A stretch of DNA of 56,450 nt from Gammaproteobacteria bacterium. Its GTDB lineage: Bacteria; Pseudomonadota; Gammaproteobacteria; Steroidobacterales; GCA-2729495. Positions 10,001 through 21,196 of the stretch are shown here, piece by piece. Each line of letters begins with the position of its first letter. Position 1 is the first letter of the stretch. The translations under genes and the position numbers were made by a program. The stretch is from assembly GCA_009692345.1 (NCBI GenBank), contig SHZI01000004.1:1-56450 (forward strand), in the 5' to 3' direction. The notes beneath the pieces were generated by a model, which was given only the letters and a program-made list of their open reading frames with translations, was not told where the DNA came from and did no database searches.

Positions 10001-10261
10001 AATCGCCTCTACGCCATCAGTGTCCTCGATGGACGGCTCCGCACGAACGTCGACAGCGGCGTCGACGCGCCCCTGACTCTCGCGGACCGCTCGCGAGTCC
10101 TGAACACAGGGATCCCGGTGACGGATGTGAATCGGCTGAATACGGAGACGGGCCCGACCATCTGCGCGGGGACCCAGTGCCTCACGCCGGAAGACATGGC
10201 GCGGCTGCCGCGGCGCGCCGGGACAAAACGCACCTACTGGTTCCAGCGTGAAGGCCCTTAG
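7043..10261 (+). CDS. pilY1: PilY1 (vWA domain plus C-terminal beta-propeller)
   Basis: NVLFIIDTSGSMD MIDAS; FVATNDGYLHSFEAATGVENWAFVPG; DLNGDGLAERFYVGDMGGQLWRFDI. Confidence 0.9.
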   Translation: MRTVQRVAAVLLACLALTARADDSELFLSGPAAGVARANVLFIIDTSGSMDTLVATQATYSTSQTFTGCYDRNALYFSATASTPPCDSPNVQPKAVNRCAASRQQLNQVGYYSDLLLGWDVLTGSRPNGALECASDRGVDGNGSGSPGFAANGPDEPWAATDASEPAWPAQYTVYDGNWLNWRTNPPTVQKSRLDIVKESVNALAAGLEDVNIGLMRFNGSEGGAVIAPLTDINTSRTAFVAAVNALNPAGNTPLSETLYEAAQVFRGANVDFGNTGPVRSVAGSRVGNTLTSLLYRSPLTESCSKNFIILLTDGEPTADGDAVSKITALPDFASVVGTTCDGTGEGRCLDDLAAYLVRHDLDDTLPGLQNVVTHTIGFEADFPLLVSTATRGGGEYHLADSTASLSTALSGIVLSIFDNAATFAAPAVPVNAFKRSQNLHDVYVSVFQPTETARWFGNLKRYRFSGGQLVGKDDRPVIDPVTGLFARDAFSFWSATPDGDRVAEGGAASRLPAPAVRRVFTNLSGTALSLLDPDDAGVQAALAAVPVAERAAVIEWALGRDVGDVDQDGNVMEARRDLGDAFHVQPLTVLYGETVDNPDAAVFVATNDGYLHSFEAATGVENWAFVPGRLLHGLYPLYRNAAAAAKTYGLDGEINLVIRNDDGRPGLSGNEQAILLFGMGRGGDAVYAVDVTDPAAPALLWEKSSSDSSFADLGQTWSPPAAARVDIGGTVRDVVVFGGGYDPGQDHGPFRQDTVGNAIYMVDLADGRRVWSAGSDAAGGPHDLELPRMNYSIPAPVKPLDLNGDGLAERFYVGDMGGQLWRFDIVNGESAATLVEGGVLASLGGAAVATPTTADLRRFYAAPDVVPVILNNQLLISINIGSGYRGHPLDTGIAEAFFAVRDFNVFGVIDRTDYSTSPVSVHQLLDITTDLEPELPFAAAGWQLRLNQGPGEKVLGEALTVDNTTFFTSFAPGQTPSGCVSGAGINRLYAISVLDGRLRTNVDSGVDAPLTLADRSRVLNTGIPVTDVNRLNTETGPTICAGTQCLTPEDMARLPRRAGTKRTYWFQREGP

Positions 10262-10718
10262 TCAGCCCCTCGGTAAGGGTTTCACACTGGTCGAACTCAT
10301 GATCGTCGTGCTGATCATGGGCATCCTGGCGACCGCCAGCGTGGCGGGCTACCGGCAGTACGTCCAGCGGGCAGGCCGGGTGGACGCCACCACTGCCCTC
10401 CTCCGGGTCTCAACCGCCCAGGAGCGCTTCTACCTGCAGAACAACCAGTACGCGACCACCGCTGCGGAACTGGCCGACCCTCCGCCCGGTGGCCTGGGTA
10501 CGGCAGAAACCAGCCTTGGGCTGTATGACCTCTCTGTGGCGCCTGCGGCGGGCGGCGCCACGGTGGGTTACACGGCGACCGCCACAGCTTCAGCCAGCGG
10601 CTCCCAGCGGGACGATGACGACTGCCAGGTCTTCACCATCGACCAGAGCGGCAAGCGCAGTGCCAGCGACTCCGCTGGCACCAGTAGCGCCGCAGTCACT
10701 GCCCGCTGCTGGCGTTAG
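10248..10718 (+). CDS. pilE: type IV pilin-like protein PilE
   Basis: GKGFTLVELMIVVLIMGILATASVAGYRQYVQRAGRVDATTALLRVSTAQERFYLQNNQYA. Confidence 0.9.
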   Translation: MKALSQPLGKGFTLVELMIVVLIMGILATASVAGYRQYVQRAGRVDATTALLRVSTAQERFYLQNNQYATTAAELADPPPGGLGTAETSLGLYDLSVAPAAGGATVGYTATATASASGSQRDDDDCQVFTIDQSGKRSASDSAGTSSAAVTARCWR

Positions 10719-11241
10719 GCCCGCTGCTAGCGCTAGGCCCGCCGTCCGCAGCCGACGGTTGCAGCCGCCTGCCTTCCAGAAAGAAGCTGTCAATGAGCAG
10801 CAGGATCACGCCCAGCGTGATCGCGGAGTCGGCCACATTGAAGGCGGGAAACGCCCAGTGCTCGTAGTGAACCAGGATGAAGTCCACGACGTAGCCGTGT
10901 TCGAGGCGATCGATCACATTGCCGATGGCGCCGCCCAGCACCAGGACCAGCCCCAGCGGCACCACGACCCGCTCCGGGGGCTGGCGGCTGAACCACCAGA
11001 GGAGGATGCCGCTCACTACCACTGCCACGCCGGTAAAGAACCAGTTCTGCCAGCCTGAGGCACTGGCCAGGAAGCTGAACGCGGCGCCCGTATTGTGCAG
11101 GCGAACCAGGTCGAAGTACGGCAGCACAGGCAGGTGCTCAAAGAGCGCAAACGACCCCATGATGAGGCGCTTCGTGACCTGGTCAATGGCGATAACCAGA
11201 ACGCTGACGAGGAGCCAGAGGAGACTCGGTCTGTGGCTCAT
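10696..11241 (-). CDS. lspA: lipoprotein signal peptidase
   Basis: [65 protein letters not shown]. Confidence 0.95.
   Translation of the reverse strand: MSHRPSLLWLLVSVLVIAIDQVTKRLIMGSFALFEHLPVLPYFDLVRLHNTGAAFSFLASASGWQNWFFTGVAVVVSGILLWWFSRQPPERVVVPLGLVLVLGGAIGNVIDRLEHGYVVDFILVHYEHWAFPAFNVADSAITLGVILLLIDSFFLEGRRLQPSAADGGPSASSGPNASSGQ
10702..10737. repeat. 18-bp tandem duplication (cccgctgctRgcgYtagg x2) at the pilE/lspA convergent ends
   Basis: 10702-10719 and 10720-10737, 2 mismatches. Confidence 0.85.
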
Positions 11242-14033
11242 ACGAAGCTCCGGGTTTCGCCACTGCCCGCCACGTTGCTGACGCAGCGACTACAGATCTC
11301 CGGGTGAGCTGCCACAGAGCCCGTATCGGCCCGGTGATGCCAGCAGCGTACGCACTTCGTATCTGCAGCAGGCGCAGCAGCCACCCAGAACTCGCCGCCG
11401 GACAGCGCGTCGGCCGGATGCTCAGCGCCGGCCCGGACCGTAGCTGCCGACGTAATGAAGAGAAACCGCAGTTCTTCGCCCAGCTGTTCCAGCTGGCTGC
11501 GGAGCTCGCCATCGGCGTAGATGGTCAGCGTCGCATCCAGGCTGGAGCCTATGGCGCCCGACTCACGTAAAGCCTCCAGGGCGCGGGAGGCAGGCTCACG
11601 GATGGCCAGCAGGCTCGTCCAGTTAACGGCACCGGGCGCCATTTCCGGGAGTTCGTGCCAGACAGACAGCAGCACGGAGGCTGGCCGCTTGCCTGGCAGG
11701 AAACGCCAGATTTCCTCCGCGGTGAAGCTGAGTACTGGCGCCAGCCAGCGCACCATGGCCTCGAGGATATGCCACATGGCAGTCTGGGCCGACCGCCTTG
11801 GCAGACCACTGCGGGGTGTGGTGTAGAGGCGATCCTTGATCACGTCCAGATAGAACGCGCCAAGGTCGACGATGCAGAAGTTGTGCAGCTGCTGATAGAC
11901 CTTGTGAAACTCATAGGCCCCATAAGCCGCGACGATCTCACGCTGCAGGTGGGCGGTCCGGTCGAGGACCCAGCGATCCACAGCCACCAGTGCCTCGACC
12001 GGCACCGCATCCCTGGCCGGATCGAAGCCGTCCAGGTTGCCCAGCAGAAAGCGGGCCGTGTTCCGCATCCGGCGGTAGGAATCCGCCATGCGCTTCAGGA
12101 TCTCCTGGGAAACGTTCATCTCACTGCTGTAGTCGCTGGACGCGACCCACAGACGCAGGATGTCGGCCCCGAGGGAGTTCATCACGGACTGGGGCGCAAC
12201 GACATTGCCCAGGGACTTGGACATCTTGCGGCCCTTGTCATCCACCGTGAAGCCGTGGGTCAAAACCGCCCGGTAGGGCGCCGCCCCGTCCGTTGCCATC
12301 GCCGTGAGCAGCGAACTCTGGAACCAGCCCCGGTGCTGGTCGGAGCCCTCCAGATACAGGTCGGCTGGAAATCCGATCTCGGGCCGGCTCCGGGCGAGGC
12401 AGTGATGGACCATGCCAGAGTCCATCCAGACGTCCATGGTGTCTGTGACCTTGTCGTAGTCGGCCGCGGCTGCACCGAGCAGTTCCGCCGGGTCCAGGTC
12501 GAACCAGCCGTCGATACCTTTCTGTTCCATGCGCCCGGCGACGGCCTCGATAAGACCGAGGGTATCGGGGTGGAGTTCGCCGGTCTGCCGATGGATGAAC
12601 AGCGGGATGGGCACGCCCCAGGTCCGCTGCCGGGAAATGCACCAGTCCGGCCGCCCGGCCACCATGCCTTCGATACGCTCCTGCCCCCAGGCGGGGAACC
12701 AGCGCACGCCGGTGATGGCCTTGAGGGTCGCTTCACGGAGGTGATTCTGGTCGAGACTGATGAACCACTGGGGCGTGGCCCGGAAGATCAGCGGCGTCTT
12801 GTGGCGCCAGCAGTGCGGGTAACTGTGCTGGAACTTTTCCGTGTGCAGCAGATGACCGTTCTGCCGCAACAGTTCGACGATGCGGCCATTACCCTCAGTG
12901 ATGTGGACACCCGCCAGCAGCGGCGTGCCGGGCACATAGACGCCCCGGCCATCGACGGGGTTGTCCACGGGCAGCTGGTAACGCAACCCGGACTGGTAGT
13001 CGTCCTGGCCGTGGGCCGGCGCCGTGTGCACTGCGCCCGTGCCGGCATCCAGCGTCACATAGTCGGCGAGGATCACCGGGACGTCCCGGGCATAGAACGG
13101 GTGCCGGAGCGCGAGGCCCTCCAGCGCCGCCCCCTGGAAGTGCGCGAGGGTCTCGGCTCCGCGGGCGCCATAGCGCAGCAGTGCGGCCTCTGCGAGACCT
13201 TCGGCCAGCACCAGCACAACCGGTCCCCCGTCGAGCTCCGCTCTGACGAGCACATAGGGCAGCTCGCCACCCAGGGCCACCGCCTGATTAGCTGGCAGCG
13301 TCCACGGTGTTGTGGTCCAGATGGGGATCGAGACAGCGGCGCCAGGCGCCAGGCCAAGACGCTGGTAGAGCGCCGCCGCGTCCACCACGTCAAAACGGGC
13401 ATCCAGGGCGATGGACGTCCGGTCGGCGTACTCGACCTCTGCTTCAGCCAGGGCTGACCGGCAGTCGAGACACCAGTGCACCGGCTTGTAGCCCCGGAGC
13501 AGGTGGCCGTTTTTGATGATCCGGGCGAAGCCGCGGATCTGCTCAGCTTCGAAGCGGGGGTCCAGCGTCAGGTAGGGGCGATCCCAGTCACCGAGCACAC
13601 CGAGGCGACGGAAATCCCGGCGCTGGCTGTCCACCTGCTGCAGGGCGTATTCCCGGCAGGCCTTGCGGAACTCCGTGGCGCTCAGCTTCTCGCCCACCTT
13701 GCCCAGCTTTTTCTCCACCTGGTGCTCGATGGGCAGTCCGTGGCAGTCCCAGCCCGGGATATAGGGCGCATCAAAGCCCGACAGGGTCTTCGACCTGATG
13801 ATGATGTCCTTGAGGACCTTGTTGACCGCGTGGCCAATATGGATGTCGCCATTGGCGTAGGGCGGACCGTCGACGAGCAGGAAGCGCGGCCTGCCGGCAG
13901 TGGCCCTGCGGATCTCGCCGTAGAGGTCCTGCGCGTTCCACTCCGCCAGCATCTGGGGCTCCCGTTTCGCCAGATCGCCCTTCATCGGGAAGTCCGTGCG
14001 GGGGAGGTTCACCGTGTCCTTGTAGTCCGTCAC
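11238..14033 (-). CDS. ileS: isoleucyl-tRNA synthetase
   Basis: [21 protein letters not shown] (HIGH), [13 protein letters not shown] (KMSKS), C-terminal CVRCWHH...CSRC zinc motif. Confidence 0.97.
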   Translation of the reverse strand: MTDYKDTVNLPRTDFPMKGDLAKREPQMLAEWNAQDLYGEIRRATAGRPRFLLVDGPPYANGDIHIGHAVNKVLKDIIIRSKTLSGFDAPYIPGWDCHGLPIEHQVEKKLGKVGEKLSATEFRKACREYALQQVDSQRRDFRRLGVLGDWDRPYLTLDPRFEAEQIRGFARIIKNGHLLRGYKPVHWCLDCRSALAEAEVEYADRTSIALDARFDVVDAAALYQRLGLAPGAAVSIPIWTTTPWTLPANQAVALGGELPYVLVRAELDGGPVVLVLAEGLAEAALLRYGARGAETLAHFQGAALEGLALRHPFYARDVPVILADYVTLDAGTGAVHTAPAHGQDDYQSGLRYQLPVDNPVDGRGVYVPGTPLLAGVHITEGNGRIVELLRQNGHLLHTEKFQHSYPHCWRHKTPLIFRATPQWFISLDQNHLREATLKAITGVRWFPAWGQERIEGMVAGRPDWCISRQRTWGVPIPLFIHRQTGELHPDTLGLIEAVAGRMEQKGIDGWFDLDPAELLGAAAADYDKVTDTMDVWMDSGMVHHCLARSRPEIGFPADLYLEGSDQHRGWFQSSLLTAMATDGAAPYRAVLTHGFTVDDKGRKMSKSLGNVVAPQSVMNSLGADILRLWVASSDYSSEMNVSQEILKRMADSYRRMRNTARFLLGNLDGFDPARDAVPVEALVAVDRWVLDRTAHLQREIVAAYGAYEFHKVYQQLHNFCIVDLGAFYLDVIKDRLYTTPRSGLPRRSAQTAMWHILEAMVRWLAPVLSFTAEEIWRFLPGKRPASVLLSVWHELPEMAPGAVNWTSLLAIREPASRALEALRESGAIGSSLDATLTIYADGELRSQLEQLGEELRFLFITSAATVRAGAEHPADALSGGEFWVAAAPAADTKCVRCWHHRADTGSVAAHPEICSRCVSNVAGSGETRSFV

Positions 14034-14974
14034 TCGTAGGTCCCTTTATCAGCAAGCAGTCGGCGGGCCTCGGCCGCATCCAGCTCCATCTGCCGGCGCA
14101 GCGCCTCGAGATCAGCAAAACGGGTCTCGTCCCGCAGGCGGGCGACAAAATCCACGCCGAGCTGGCGGCCATAGAGGTCGCCGTCGAAGTCGAAGACATG
14201 CACTTCCAGCAAGGCCCCGACACCCGCCACCGTGGGCCGGGTGCCGATGCTGGCCACCGCATCCCGGGCACCCTCATCAACACCGTGCACGCGGACGGCG
14301 AAGATGCCACTCAGGGGACTCACGAGCCTCTGCAGGCGGAGGTTCGCAGTGGGGAAGCCCAACTGCCGGCCCAGCTGCTGCCCGCGGCCAACCCGGCCCA
14401 CCATCCGGTAGGGCCGCCCCAGTAACTGCCGCGCCGTGTGCAGGTCACCGGCGGCCAGCGCACTGCGAATTGCCGTGCTTGAGACCCGCAGGGCACCCAC
14501 CGCGACGCTCCCGACCTGCTCCACGCCAAACCCGTACCGCTGACCGCCCGCCTGCAGGTGGGCCAGGGTGCCGGCCCGGCCCTGGCCAAAGCGGAAATCG
14601 TCGCCCACCACCAGATGCCGAACGCCCAGTACGCCCACCAGCAACTGCTCAATAAACGCCTCGGGGGACAGTTCCTGGAGCCGCCGCTCGAAGGGTGGGC
14701 AATACAGGTGATCGATGCCCAGGGAGCGGAGAACGAGGAACTTTTCCCGCAGGCGCATCAGGCGAGCCGGCGGCTGCTGTGGACTCATGACCTCCTGGGG
14801 CGTGGGCTCAAAGCTGAAGACCAGCGAGGGCAGGCCGCTGGCAGCCGCCTCAGCCCGCACCCGGTCGAGGATCTGCCGGTGCCCGAGGTGGACCCCGTCA
14901 AAAACCCCGATGGTTCCCACGCATCCGGACGGTACCGGTTGAACTCCTGGCCGGGGCCGGCGGAAAACATGCAT
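14030..14974 (-). CDS. ribF: bifunctional riboflavin kinase/FAD synthetase
   Basis: [36 protein letters not shown] overlap with ileS. Confidence 0.95.
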   Translation of the reverse strand: MHVFRRPRPGVQPVPSGCVGTIGVFDGVHLGHRQILDRVRAEAAASGLPSLVFSFEPTPQEVMSPQQPPARLMRLREKFLVLRSLGIDHLYCPPFERRLQELSPEAFIEQLLVGVLGVRHLVVGDDFRFGQGRAGTLAHLQAGGQRYGFGVEQVGSVAVGALRVSSTAIRSALAAGDLHTARQLLGRPYRMVGRVGRGQQLGRQLGFPTANLRLQRLVSPLSGIFAVRVHGVDEGARDAVASIGTRPTVAGVGALLEVHVFDFDGDLYGRQLGVDFVARLRDETRFADLEALRRQMELDAAEARRLLADKGTYE

Positions 14975-15016
14975 GGGATGAAGCGCGCCAAAAGCGGGGA
15001 TTATAAGGTCGGCCGA

Positions 15017-16672
15017 CTACAAGTTTCGCAGCCGCATAGCCGTGGGACGCAGGCCCACGGCGAAGAGTGCCGCGAAATAGGCCAGGGCCGCACCACCCAC
15101 GGCTGCTGCGAGCCAGAAGCACCGAGTCAGAGGGTCCGCGGCCAGCCAGTCAGGGGTGGCCGGGATGGCAGACAGCAGCAGCACGGCCATGACGCCGGCC
15201 GCCACGGCAACCCGGACCAGAAACGACCCCCAGCCGGCCCCTGGCTTCAGGACCCCGGACCGCCGCAGTCCCCGATACAGCAGGGCCGAGTTGATGAAGG
15301 AACCCAGGGACGTGGTCAGCGCCAGCCCCGCGTGGGGCGCCTCCCAGCCGGCCAGTGCCCAGGGCACTACCAGCAGGAGGTTAAGGACCATCGTCGAGCC
15401 CAGCGCGATCAGGCCGACGCGAACTGGCGTCGCGGTATCCTGGCGGGCGAAGTAGCCGGGGGCGAGGACCTTCACCAGCGTGAAACCCATCAGGCCGGCA
15501 GAGTAGGCAATGAGACTGTAGCTGGACTGTTCGACATCCCGGATGCCGAACTCGCCGCCGTAAAAGAGCGTGGCCAGCAGCGGCCCGGACAGCAGCATGA
15601 GGCCGAGAGTGGCGGGTGTGACGATCAGGATCACCAGGCGCAGCGCCCAGTCCAGCGTGTTGCCAAAGTCATCCGTCGCCTGCGCCGCGTGCTGGCGGGA
15701 CAGATTGGGCAGCATCACGGTGGCGAGGGCGATACCAAACACCCCCAGCGGGAACTCCATGATGCGGTCCGAGTAATACAGCCAGCTGATGCTGCCGGTC
15801 ACCAGAAACGACGCAATGAGTGTGTCGAGCAGAATGCTGATCTGCGCCACCGAGGAACCGAAGAGTCCCGGCACCATCAGCCTGAGGATCTTGCGCACAC
15901 CGGGGTGTTTCCAGCCCCACCGGGGCAGCGGCAGGAGGCGGATGCGCGCGAGGGCAGGCAGCATGCACAGCAACTGGACGACGCCGGCGGCAAAGACCCC
16001 GGCCGCCAGCGCCATGCCGGGCCGTGCGTAGAGGGGTGCGACCCACACTGCGAAGATGATCAGCACCACGTTCAGCATCACCGGCGAGAACGCGGCTGCC
16101 ACATACCGGTGATAGGTGTTGAGGACGCCACCGGCCAGCGCTGCCAGGGACACGAACAGCAGGTAGGGAAAGGTCCAGCGCAGCATGTCAACGGCCAGCG
16201 TAAAGCGCCCCACGTCCGCTCCGCTGGTGCCGGTCGCGAAACCTGGAGCAAAGACGCCGATGAAGACCGGGGCTGCGATAGCTCCCAGGGCTGCCAGGAC
16301 CGACAGCATCACCCCGAGCGTCCCGGCGGTGCGACTGACCAGCTCCCGAACCTCCGCATGGTCCCGGGACTGGTCGTACTCGGCAAACACCGGCACGAAC
16401 GCCTGGGAGAAGGAGCCTTCCGCGAAAAAACGCCGGAAGGTGTTGGGGATCCTGAACGCCACGAAGAAGGCGTCCATCACGAGGGAAGCGCCAAAGTAGC
16501 GGGCAAAAACCACGTCCCGGACGAGACCCAGGATGCGGGAAAGAAGGGTCCAGACACCCACGGTACCGGTGGACCGGAGCAGCTTGCGGCCACTCGGCCC
16601 ATTGGGCTGGCCAACCGGCTGGTTGAAGGCCGGTTCGTTCGGCTGCTTGGCGGGCTGGGGCGATTCAGTCAT
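15017..16672 (-). CDS. murJ: murein lipid II flippase MurJ
   Basis: LLSRILGLVRDVVFARYFGASLVMDAFFVAFRIPNTFRRFFAEGSFSQAFVPV. Confidence 0.95.
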   Translation of the reverse strand: MTESPQPAKQPNEPAFNQPVGQPNGPSGRKLLRSTGTVGVWTLLSRILGLVRDVVFARYFGASLVMDAFFVAFRIPNTFRRFFAEGSFSQAFVPVFAEYDQSRDHAEVRELVSRTAGTLGVMLSVLAALGAIAAPVFIGVFAPGFATGTSGADVGRFTLAVDMLRWTFPYLLFVSLAALAGGVLNTYHRYVAAAFSPVMLNVVLIIFAVWVAPLYARPGMALAAGVFAAGVVQLLCMLPALARIRLLPLPRWGWKHPGVRKILRLMVPGLFGSSVAQISILLDTLIASFLVTGSISWLYYSDRIMEFPLGVFGIALATVMLPNLSRQHAAQATDDFGNTLDWALRLVILIVTPATLGLMLLSGPLLATLFYGGEFGIRDVEQSSYSLIAYSAGLMGFTLVKVLAPGYFARQDTATPVRVGLIALGSTMVLNLLLVVPWALAGWEAPHAGLALTTSLGSFINSALLYRGLRRSGVLKPGAGWGSFLVRVAVAAGVMAVLLLSAIPATPDWLAADPLTRCFWLAAAVGGAALAYFAALFAVGLRPTAMRLRNL

Positions 16673-16782
16673 GCGGGCGCCAGTCTACCGACCTTGACTT
16701 ACCCGGGGTTAAACCTGAAGAATACGCGCCCGTCGCGGGCGTCCGCGGCTCCCACCTCAGCAAGACCAGTCTGGAAGTACCT

Positions 16783-17057
16783 GTGGCGAACACCAAGTCA
16801 GCAGCCAAGCGCGCCAAACAAGGCGAACGTCGTCGTCAGCATAATGTGGCCCTCCGCTCGCGGATGCGGACCGCCATCAAGAAGGTGGTCAAGGCCATCG
16901 AGGCCGGCGATACGGCTGAAGCTGCCAGCGCTTTCAAAGCCGGTGCCGCTGAGGTAGCGAGCATGGTGACCAAGGGCCTCACGCACAAGAACAAGGCTGC
17001 CCGGCACAAGAGCCGCCTGAACAAAGCCGTCAAGGCGCTGGCCACCAAGAAGAAGAA

Positions 17058-17061
<4 letters not shown>
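16783..17061 (+). CDS. rpsT: 30S ribosomal protein S20
   Basis: MANTKSAAKRAKQGERRRQHNVALRSRMRTAIKKV. Confidence 0.97.
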
Positions 17062-18293
<1,232 letters not shown>

Positions 18294-18322
18294 TCAAGCC
18301 AAACCCGGCTTGGGTCCTGAAT

Positions 18323-18598
18323 CTAGGCAGTAGCTGGTGCGGCAGCCGAAACAACGTTGACGACCCGCCGGCCGCCAGCACCCTTGACCTCAAACAGCAC
18401 CACGCCATTCGCCTTGGCGAACAGCGTGTGATCACGGCCAAGACCCACGTTCTTGCCCGGGTGATACTGCGTACCGCGCTGGCGCACGAGAATGTTGCCG
18501 GCAATCACTGTCTCGCCGCCATACTTCTTCAGGCCGAGACGCTTTGATTCAGAATCGCGGCCGTTACGAGTACTGCCGCCTGCTTTCTTATGTGCCAT
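18323..18598 (-). CDS. rpmA: 50S ribosomal protein L27
   Basis: [48 protein letters not shown]. Confidence 0.98.
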   Translation of the reverse strand: MAHKKAGGSTRNGRDSESKRLGLKKYGGETVIAGNILVRQRGTQYHPGKNVGLGRDHTLFAKANGVVLFEVKGAGGRRVVNVVSAAAPATA

Positions 18599-18620
18599 GA
18601 CTTAAATCCCTCGAAGTTTG

Positions 18621-18745
18621 TTGTCAGGCGCCGCCAGCTGTGATCAGGCGCCGCCAGCTGTGATGTGATCAGGCGCTGCCAGCTGTGATCAGGCGCTGCC
18701 AGCTGTGATCAGGCGCTGCCAGCTGTGATCAGGCGCCGCCAGCGA
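18621..18745. repeat. 20-bp tandem repeat, 6 copies (tgatcaggcgYYgccagctg), between rplU and rpmA
   Basis: Copies at 18621, 18641, 18666, 18686, 18706, 18726; the last contains the rplU 3' codons and stop. Confidence 0.93.
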
Positions 18746-19046
18746 TGCCGGTGATTTCGACCAGAGTAAACGCCTGCCGGTGACCGTGCATGCGCTTGTA
18801 GGTCGTCCGGCGCTTGAATTTGATGACAGTGAGTTTGTCGTGACGATCCTGCGCGACAACAGTGCCGGTAACCTTGGCACCGGAGATCAGGGGCTTGCCC
18901 ACCTGGACCGTGGCACCTTCGCCAACCATCAGGACCTCGGCGAATTCGACGGTGTCGCCGGCAGCCGCATCGAGTTTCTCGACTTTAACTTTTTCGCCCT
19001 GGCTGGCGCGGTACTGCTTGCCACCGGTCTTGAACACTGCGTACAT
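18729..19046 (-). CDS. rplU: 50S ribosomal protein L21
   Basis: MYAVFKTGGKQYRASQGEKVKVEKLDA..KFKRRTTYKRMHGHRQAFTLVEI; the longer ORF start at 19178 is unlikely. Confidence 0.97.
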   Translation of the reverse strand: MYAVFKTGGKQYRASQGEKVKVEKLDAAAGDTVEFAEVLMVGEGATVQVGKPLISGAKVTGTVVAQDRHDKLTVIKFKRRTTYKRMHGHRQAFTLVEITGIAGGA

Positions 19047-19068
19047 CGGATTATTCCTTGAAGATCTG

Positions 19069-19100
19069 GTCCCGGTGGCTGTCCCGGTGGCTGTCCCGGG
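19069..19100. repeat. 12-bp tandem repeat x2.6 (gtcccggtggct) in the rplU 5' leader
   Basis: 19069-19080, 19081-19092, partial 19093-19100. Confidence 0.9.
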
Positions 19101-19150
19101 TGGGGGCCGAACACAACCCCTCGAAAAGCCGCCGAATTCTAGAGGGTTAG

Positions 19151-19996
19151 CTACCGAGAGGCAACCTCTGCGTCGCACCCACCCAAGCCACCCAGAAGCG
19201 CGTTCAGACGCCCGGCGAGGCGGATGCCGGCCATTATGAGGCGCTGGTCGACGCTGGCGCGGGCGCGCTCCAGGTAGGCCGCCGGGAGGGCCACGGGCAG
19301 CCCCCCCGGGTCTGGGTAGTCATAGACCTGGGGCCGGAGCGCCTGGCTCTCCCGGGCCCAGTCGACGGGACTGGCGAGCAGCCAGCGCCGGCGTTCAGCG
19401 GCCGGGGGATCAGGGAGCAGTGCTGCCCGTTCCCGGGCGTTCCGGGGGCCAGCTGGTGCCAGTTGCTCCCCGTCCCAGACCGCATGGAGAGTAGTCGTTC
19501 GGCCTGCCAGCACCACAGGAATGAGAGTGCCGCCCCGATCGGTGGCCCGGCCCACGTGCAGGGGCTGGTGCAGATCGACGACGAAGTGGACAACAAAGCG
19601 CAATGCCTGGCCCCGGCGCTGGTCACCCAGGGACGTATCGGCCAGTTCCTGCTCGAAGCGCTCGAGAGCGACCAGCACATTGTCCGGATTCTGGCGGGCG
19701 GCCCGGGCGATGGAGCCCCGATCGCTCACATTCAGGTAGTGCCAGGGCTTCGTGTGCTCCCACTCGGGCAGCTGGCGAATCCAGTCCGGCCAGAGCCCGG
19801 CATCCGCGAGCGGCATGCCGGCGAGCAGCGGCTTTAAGGCAACCCGGGTTTCAGCGCAGAGGTGCTGTTCGGCAATATGCCCAGCGACGCGGTGACCGGC
19901 AGGGCCGAAAGCGCGGGCGGCAGGTGGCGCCAGCAGTGCCGCAGTCAGCAGCGCCGTGGTGACCGCATGGTGTACAGAGCGGCGCATCGCGGGCAT
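19151..19996 (-). CDS. S1/P1 nuclease family protein (secreted)
   Basis: ARAFGPAGHRVAGHIAEQHL (W/G-x-x-GH type N-terminus), WHYLNV, RFVVHFVVDLHQPLHVG. Confidence 0.85.
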   Translation of the reverse strand: MPAMRRSVHHAVTTALLTAALLAPPAARAFGPAGHRVAGHIAEQHLCAETRVALKPLLAGMPLADAGLWPDWIRQLPEWEHTKPWHYLNVSDRGSIARAARQNPDNVLVALERFEQELADTSLGDQRRGQALRFVVHFVVDLHQPLHVGRATDRGGTLIPVVLAGRTTTLHAVWDGEQLAPAGPRNARERAALLPDPPAAERRRWLLASPVDWARESQALRPQVYDYPDPGGLPVALPAAYLERARASVDQRLIMAGIRLAGRLNALLGGLGGCDAEVASR

Positions 19997-19997
19997 T

Positions 19998-21008
19998 ATG
20001 CGTCGAGTAATGCATCGCGTCCAACCGGAATTCCCACGATTTGACCTGGAAGCAGTGCGCGCCCTGCTGGGCGACGACTGGCCGGCAGTCAATCGGGAAA
20101 TCACGGCGCGTCTGCGCAGCGACGTGGCCCTGGTCAACAGCGTTGCCCACTACATCGTGGGCGGTGGGGGCAAGCGTCTGCGGCCCCTCATCACCCTCCT
20201 CGCTGCCCGGGCCTGCGGCTACCGCGGCGACCGGCACATCATCACGGCCGCGATCGTCGAGTTCATTCACACCGCCACTCTCCTCCATGACGACGTGGTG
20301 GACGCGTCCGACCTGCGCCGCGGCCAGGACACGGCCAACAGCGTCTTTGGCAACGAAGCCAGCGTGCTCGTGGGTGATTTCCTGTACTCGCGGGCCTTCC
20401 AGCTGATGGTCCAGGTTGGCCAGATGCGCATCATGGACGTGCTGGCGGATGCCACGAACACCATTGCCGAAGGCGAAGTCCTGCAGCTGATGAACTGCAA
20501 GGACCCGGAGACCACCGAACAACGGTACATGGACGTCATCTACCGGAAGACCGCCCGCCTGTTCGAGGCCGGCGCCCAGATCGGCGCCATCCTGGCAGAC
20601 CAGACCCGGGCGGTCGAAGAAGCCCTCGTGGACTACGGGCGGGAACTGGGCCTGGCCTTTCAGCTGGTGGACGATGCGCTGGACTACAGCGCCAACCCCG
20701 GCGAACTCGGCAAGCAGGTGGGCGATGACCTGGCTGAAGGCAAGCCGACCCTGCCCCTCATCTACGCGCTGCAACGGGGCTCGCCGAAGGAGCAGGTGAT
20801 GATCCGCCGGGCGATCGAGCGGGGCGGCCGGGAAGACATCCGCGCCATTCAGGCCGCCATCCAGTCGACCGGCGCCCTCGCCTACACGGCGTCCAAGGCC
20901 CGGGATTGCGCGGCGCGGGCCCGGACCGCGCTGGGCCCCGTACCCGATTCCCCCTTCAAGACCGCCCTGAACGACCTGACGGACTTCGCCGTCGAGCGCC
21001 GTTACTGA
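19998..21008 (+). CDS. ispB: octaprenyl/polyprenyl diphosphate synthase
   Basis: GGGGKRLRPLI, TATLLHDDVVDASDLRRG, LVDDALDYSANPGELGKQVGDDLAEGKPTLPLI. Confidence 0.93.
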   Translation: MRRVMHRVQPEFPRFDLEAVRALLGDDWPAVNREITARLRSDVALVNSVAHYIVGGGGKRLRPLITLLAARACGYRGDRHIITAAIVEFIHTATLLHDDVVDASDLRRGQDTANSVFGNEASVLVGDFLYSRAFQLMVQVGQMRIMDVLADATNTIAEGEVLQLMNCKDPETTEQRYMDVIYRKTARLFEAGAQIGAILADQTRAVEEALVDYGRELGLAFQLVDDALDYSANPGELGKQVGDDLAEGKPTLPLIYALQRGSPKEQVMIRRAIERGGREDIRAIQAAIQSTGALAYTASKARDCAARARTALGPVPDSPFKTALNDLTDFAVERRY

Positions 21009-21074
21009 CGCCATCCGCTGCCCGCGTATACAATGGCCGCCGCTGCGGGCAAGCCCCGCAGATCGCAACCCGTT

Positions 21075-21151
21075 CGGGGTGTAGCTCAGCTTGGTAGAGC
21101 GCTTGCTTCGGGAGCAAGAGGTCGCAGGTTCGAATCCTGTCACCCCGACCA
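21075..21151 (+). tRNA. tRNA-Pro(CGG)
   Basis: CGGGGTGTAGCTCAGCTTGGTAGAGCG CTTGC-TTCGGGA-GCAAG AGGTCGCAGGTTCGAATCCTGTCACCCCGACCA. Confidence 0.95.
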
Positions 21152-21167
21152 ATCACGCCCAACAACC

Positions 21168-21196
21168 AAAAAGCCCCGGCCGCGTGGCGGGGCTTT
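21168..21196 (+). terminator. intrinsic terminator-like hairpin after tRNA-Pro
   Basis: aaaaagccccg...cggggcttt. Confidence 0.7.

Noticed and set aside
11655-13457. 600-aa plus-strand ORF
   Set aside because: Antisense to ileS; composition artefact of high GC
14558-16957. 799-aa plus-strand ORF
   Set aside because: Antisense to ribF and murJ, both unambiguous; low-complexity Arg/Gly/Gln/His-rich translation typical of GC-rich antisense frames
18621-18745. CRISPR-like array
   Set aside because: Units are contiguous 20-bp repeats without unique spacers, derived from the rplU 3' end; no cas genes
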